In this document: piece after piece, positions 17,542 to 20,441 of the stretch
Numbering within the stretch: position 1 is the stretch's first letter
Layout of the letters: each line of letters starts with the position of its first letter
Origin: Pelagophyceae sp. CCMP2097
Lineage: Eukaryota; Sar; Pelagophyceae
Direction of reading: 5' to 3'
Assembly (NCBI GenBank): GCA_026770575.1
Contig: MU657316.1
Location: 33,557-53,997, forward strand
Length of the DNA stretch: 20,441 bases
Notes under the pieces: model-generated
Database searches by the model: none
What the model was told of the DNA's origin: nothing
The model's input: only the letters and a program-made list of their open reading frames with translations
Program-made: the position numbers and the translations under genes

Positions 17542-18597
17542 ATGGTCGACCCGCCAAAAACCGCAGCCGCGCCAAAGCCCTGCTGCGTCTGCGACGCGCT
17601 GGGCGGCAAGCACTGCACCAAGTGCAAATCCCGGCATTATTGCGGCAAAAAGTGCCAGCTCGTAGACTGGAACGAGCGAGGACACAAGGAGGCGTGCAAG
17701 CGGCTCGCCGCCGACTTCCAGGACCACCTCCTCGACTTGCTCTTCCCGGAGAAGCTAAAGGTCAAGGAGGAGCCCGCCATCGTCGAGGACGTCGCGCCTG
17801 GTTCCAAGGCGGCGCCGCGCGGGCCGGTGGTTCGGACGACGGCAACGGCATCGTCCAAGGCCGGTGCGGTGGACGACGGCAAGCCGGACTGGCGCGGCAT
17901 TTGCGCCATTTGCCTCGACCTGCTTCCAGTCGAAGGTGACCTGCAAATATTCTACCCCTGCTGCTGCAAGAGGATCTGCACGGAATGCTCTGCAAAGTGC
18001 CTGCAGTACGACGTTCGATGCCCGCTCTGCCGGGTAACTTGCATCAAGTCGCATGCCGAGTGGCTGCTCCGGGTGCAGAAGCACGTGGCCAAGGCGAACG
18101 CCGAGGCGCAGTCGCAGCTCGGAGACGCTTATCATCACGGTCACATGGGCCTCAAGAGGAGCTTGAAGCACGCGTCGCAGCTGTACGAGCTCGCCGCGGC
18201 GCAAGGCCATGCCAAAGCGCAGGCAGCGCTTGCAAAGGCTTACGAGCACGGGCACGGCGTGAAGATCGACGCCAAGGCCGCCGCGCGGTGGAACCGACGC
18301 GCGGCCGACCAAGGATTCCCTCCGGCCCAGAACAATCTCGGCGTCATGTTCTACGCCGGACTCGGAGTGGCCCAGTCGTTCGAGGAAGCCGTCAAGTGGT
18401 ACCGCCTCGCCGCGGCGCAGGGCCAGCCGGACGCGCTCTACAACCTCGGCGCGTGTCACGCAAACGGCCAAGGCGTGCCGGAGGACGCCGGCGCAGCACT
18501 GCGCTTCTACAAGCGCGCCGTCGCGCTGGGGAACGCCGAGGCCGCGGCGGCGGTCGACGAGGTCGAGGCGCTGCTCGCGGCAGAATCGGACCGATGA
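17542..18597 (+). CDS. MYND finger-RING-like-Sel1 repeat protein, intact copy
   Basis: Intronless, 351 aa. Residues 14-52 form a complete MYND zinc finger: C14-x2-C17-x7-C25-x2-C28-x5-C34-x3-C38-x9-H48-x3-C52. A charged linker (KLKVKEEPAIV) follows. Residues 121-163 are RING-like (CAICLDLLP, then CCCKRICTEC and CPLC), with cysteines in place of the usual central Cys-His. From about 186 to 330 are four Sel1-type repeats, each built on an A..LG..Y..G.G....EA..WY..AA pattern. Such combinations suggest a scaffold or E3 ubiquitin ligase: the finger binds partners, the RING could recruit an E2, and Sel1 repeats bind protein. No substrate can be inferred. The start ATG lies just upstream of the first zinc cysteine, and downstream codon usage is uniformly GC-rich. 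Two broken relatives lie in the same window, so this is a locally duplicated family. Confidence 0.88.
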   Translation: MVDPPKTAAAPKPCCVCDALGGKHCTKCKSRHYCGKKCQLVDWNERGHKEACKRLAADFQDHLLDLLFPEKLKVKEEPAIVEDVAPGSKAAPRGPVVRTTATASSKAGAVDDGKPDWRGICAICLDLLPVEGDLQIFYPCCCKRICTECSAKCLQYDVRCPLCRVTCIKSHAEWLLRVQKHVAKANAEAQSQLGDAYHHGHMGLKRSLKHASQLYELAAAQGHAKAQAALAKAYEHGHGVKIDAKAAARWNRRAADQGFPPAQNNLGVMFYAGLGVAQSFEEAVKWYRLAAAQGQPDALYNLGACHANGQGVPEDAGAALRFYKRAVALGNAEAAAAVDEVEALLAAESDR

Positions 18598-19110
18598 CTT
18601 GGAGTCCGTTCCCACCGAAACGTCCGGCCGCCCGAGGCACGCTGTGCGCGGCCGCCTCGGAGCGCCGCCACGATGCGGTCTCCGGACGAAGACGACGAGG
18701 CACCGCGCGGCGCAGCCTCGCTCCGAGTGCCCACTGATGATAACGATACGATGAGTTTCATGCGCGCTCACAGAGAGGAACTGCATGTGCAGTCGCCTGT
18801 CGACGTCGGGTCCATCGATCGCCAGCTCGCCCATACTAGACCCGGGAGCCTGAACTCGATGGCCACTCATTGTCATTGCTCGTCCACGCCCTGCTCTTCC
18901 ACGACACGCGTCGCGTAAGCCATGCCCGTCCACGCCCTGCTCGTCCACGACACGCGTCGCGTAAGCCTTCCCCCGCGCGCCATGGCGCGCCGTCCGCAGA
19001 AGCCCGACGATCGCCTAATATCGACACCGCGGTTCCGCACCAGCATCATTTCAGCATCGATTCTTAAAAAGTTCGCGCGCGACGCGTCGACGACGGACTG
19101 CCTCGACACG
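18598..19110. other. Intergenic region with 46-bp tandem repeat
   Basis: No supported gene. CGTCCACGCCCTGCTC begins at 18881 and again at 18927. The two copies continue through CCACGACACGCGTCGCGTAA, so the unit is 46 bp and the second copy ends near 18967. The frame is open through part of this DNA into the MYND fragment at 19111, but the translated repeat has no recognisable domain. Confidence 0.6.
18881..18967. repeat. 46-bp direct tandem repeat, two copies
   Basis: The units at 18881-18926 and 18927-18967 differ at one internal base (CTCTTCC against CTCGTCC) and at their 3' ends. Confidence 0.9.
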
Positions 19111-19263
19111 ATGGACGAGCCGCCCCCGGCCGCCGTGCGAAAGCCCTGCTGCGTCTGCGCCGCGCCGAACGGCAAGCATTGCGCCAAGTGCAAATCCTGG
19201 CATTATTGCGGCAAGGCGCGCCAGCTCGTACAGGGTTGCATAACTCGTCGACGAGTTGCATAA
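19111..19263 (+). pseudogene. MYND-RING-Sel1 family fragment, 3'-truncated in the MYND finger
   Basis: ATG at 19111 starts a frame matching the N-terminus of the intact gene (KPCCVCAAPNGKHCAKCKSW, then HYCGKARQLV). Similarity stops at 19230, exactly after the Leu-Val codons. Unrelated DNA follows and gives a stop at 19261-19263. One MYND zinc cysteine is also replaced: CGKKC in the intact copy is CGKAR here. The RING and Sel1 parts are missing from the window downstream. The finger cannot fold, so I call it a pseudogene. Confidence 0.85.
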
Positions 19264-19270
19264 CTCGTCG
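19235..19270. repeat. Palindrome and direct repeat at the truncation point
   Basis: Immediately after the MYND fragment breaks off, GTTGCATAACTCGTCG occurs at 19235-19250 and again at 19255-19270. Their overlap forms a perfect 16-bp palindrome, AACTCGTCGACGAGTT, at 19242-19257. This looks like a rearrangement or insertion scar. Confidence 0.85.
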
Positions 19271-19446
19271 CTCCTGATCAGGGCCGGCGGCCAGCCTGGT
19301 GTACTCCGCGTCTGCACTTCTTTCCCGGGATATAAATAATCAATCCTCACCTCACAGGCCCCCGTATCAGTTCCCGTCTGGACCATTGTGACATCACCTT
19401 CAGAGAGGCGTTTCGTTCCCTCGCTTGCGAGTGCGTTCGTTGCGTG

Positions 19447-19537
19447 TACTCAAAGGTATTAGGTCTACTGCGTCTATTAACAGCGTGTGTAAAAATGGTT
19501 TTACACGAGGTCGCCGGTTCGAGCCCGGCTTTGAGTA
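19447..19537 (+). other. tRNA-like sequence with perfect acceptor and T arms
   Basis: TACTCAAAG at 19447-19455 pairs perfectly with CTTTGAGTA at 19529-19537. Directly before the 3' acceptor strand is a canonical T arm: GCCGG (19513-19517), loop TTCGAGC, CCGGC (19525-19529). A GTGTAAAA/TTTTACAC hairpin occupies the anticodon-arm position, but its loop is only 4 nt. The D-arm region is not recognisable. I therefore do not assign an anticodon. It is either a tRNA pseudogene, a tRNA with an unusual or intron-bearing core, or a SINE head. Confidence 0.45.
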
Positions 19538-19577
19538 TAAAATAAAATTCGGAAAAATGTCAGCAAGTGAAATGAAT

Positions 19578-19608
19578 GTACGCCGGTTCAAATCCGGGTC
19601 TGGGTACC
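19578..19608 (+). other. Second partial tRNA-like 3' end
   Basis: CCGGTTCAAATCCGGG at 19583-19598 is a T-arm/B-box-like hairpin, followed by TCTGGGTACCA at 19599-19609, which looks like an acceptor 3' strand ending in CCA. No matching 5' half (TACCCAGA) is seen upstream, so this is only a 3' fragment. Confidence 0.35.
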
Positions 19609-19643
19609 AAAAATCCTCAATAAGAATGGGTTATGTTTATTCA

Positions 19644-19661
19644 GACCCCCGGAAGGGGGTC
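19644..19661. repeat. Short GC-rich hairpin
   Basis: GACCCCC and GGGGGTC flank a GGAA loop. With the following ATTGAAG..GGGCAATTTT and (GTCT)n segment (to 19759), it mirrors the hairpin and microsatellite order of the 14-15 kb units, in opposite orientation. Confidence 0.75.
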
Positions 19662-20019
19662 TTTGGATTTGAAAAAATCCTGGCCCCTAATCGGGCTTCG
19701 TTATTGAAGATCCTCCGTGGGCAATTTTAATTTTGTCTGTCTGTCCGTCCGTCTGTCTGATTCGCAGTTCCCTCCGTGAGGAACTCCAAAGCACACTGTC
19801 GAATTAGATTATCACCGGAAATCTATTAACTATTTTTGGCTCGTGAAGGCGGCTGGCGCTGCGCCGGCCACTCCCGCGAGACTCCCTGGGCGCGCTTGTT
19901 TGGCTTTTTCGTCAACTGTCTTATTTTGGCGAGTCTCTGCGAAAGCTTCTTAATTAGTAGTTAATCAAGTCTAAACCTTAGGGCCCAAATCAAAAGTCGA
20001 CGAAGGCGCCAATGAGTTC

Positions 20020-20080
20020 CCGGCCAATTGAGACAGACGTTAGGGGCACTGTGCCCGAACGTTATGTCCAAATTGGCCGG
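20020..20080. repeat. 61-bp nested palindrome
   Basis: The outer arms CCGGCCAATT (20020-20029) and AATTGGCCGG (20071-20080) are perfect. Inside, GACAGACGTT and AACGTTATGTC pair with one indel. The centre GGGCAC-T-GTGCCC is a further perfect arm pair. Almost the whole segment can fold on itself, as in a small foldback or MITE-like element. Confidence 0.85.
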
Positions 20081-20380
20081 CAATTCCTTGCCTCCAAAGT
20101 AGGCTACTAAAATTTCGCGGTTTGAGACGTTACTTCTTCGCGCGCTGGTCTCTCATGCGCAAACTAAATACGACTGGAGGGGGCGGCAAGAGCGCACGCG
20201 CTAAAAAAGTTATCTTCGGCGATTTCTGTTGTGCAAATTCGACAGTGGCAATCAAGACGTGCGCGCCGCGCGGCGCTGCGCGCATGCAGCATGCTGCTGC
20301 GTGCGGTTGCGAGGGTTGCGCGTGGTTTGGACCGGCTGTGCAGATCCATCCTGCGCCGCTGCAACATCGCAGCCGCTAAT

Positions 20381-20441
20381 CCCTTAGTGGGCGCCCGAGT
20401 GGCAAACCCCTTAGTGGGCGGCCGAGTGCCAAACCCCTTAG
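20381..20441. repeat. 27-bp tandem repeat running off the window
   Basis: CCCTTAGTGGGCG-type units start at 20381, 20408 and 20435, an exact 27-bp period. The last unit is cut by the window edge, so the array length is unknown. Confidence 0.88.

Larger units (their letters stand above)
19271..20441. other. Repeat-rich gene-free region
   Basis: No supported protein-coding gene. The region contains a TATA-like block similar to 15175-15208 (at 19324-19355), two tRNA-like segments, a GACCCCC/GGGGGTC hairpin, a (GTCT)n tract, a nested palindrome and a 27-bp tandem repeat. Base composition is more AT-rich than in the gene-bearing part. A 101-codon frame at 19425-19730 runs across the tRNA-like segments and has no domain. 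Confidence 0.6.

Noticed and set aside
19644..19661. Bacterial-type rho-independent terminator
   Set aside because: Hairpin without a following T run, in clearly eukaryotic intron-bearing DNA.

Overview
The window looks like GC-rich nuclear DNA of a unicellular eukaryotic alga. Short spliceosomal introns (47-133 nt) interrupt three of the genes, and there is no operon structure or bacterial translation signal. An ascorbate peroxidase, a five-module hybrid histidine kinase, a receptor with a TIR-like tail and a MYND/RING/Sel1 family together suggest a photosynthetic stramenopile. A pelagophyte such as Aureococcus is my best guess; this is inference, not an identification.

Layout, left to right. 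(1) At about 311-1366 is a frameshifted, 5'-truncated MYND-RING-Sel1 pseudogene. (2) At 1598-3588 (+) is a seven-exon DUS1-type tRNA-dihydrouridine synthase. (3) Convergent to it, at 4118-10168 (-), is a multi-exon hybrid histidine kinase ordered HisKA, HATPase, pseudo-receiver, receiver, HPt, receiver. (4) At 10187-13702 (-), directly upstream of the kinase, is a 1171-aa Cys-rich multi-pass membrane protein with a TIR-like cytoplasmic domain. The 18-nt gap and compatible splice phases raise the possibility that (3) and (4) are one receptor-kinase gene of about 2918 aa. (5) From 13861 to 15240 is an AT-richer repeat block: a 72-bp duplication, two copies of a roughly 0.5-kb unit carrying a tRNA-like SINE-like module, a CAGA microsatellite and a long hairpin, and AGGAATTCCT palindromes at the borders. 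(6) At 15785-17110 (+) is a seven-exon ascorbate peroxidase. (7) At 17542-18597 (+) is an intact, intronless MYND-RING-Sel1 gene. (8) At 19111-19263 (+) is a third family copy, cut off inside the MYND finger. It runs into repeat-rich DNA holding tRNA-like segments, an inverted relative of the 14-15 kb repeat, a 61-bp nested palindrome and a 27-bp tandem repeat that leaves the window.

Exon models were built by hand from reading-frame continuity and family conservation. Of 20 inferred introns, six are best explained by GC-AG rather than GT-AG splice sites. For three of those (one HPt intron, two peroxidase introns) an in-frame GT-AG alternative exists and is stated. The genes do not form one pathway. 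The clearest functional unit is the adjacent receptor and phosphorelay kinase.
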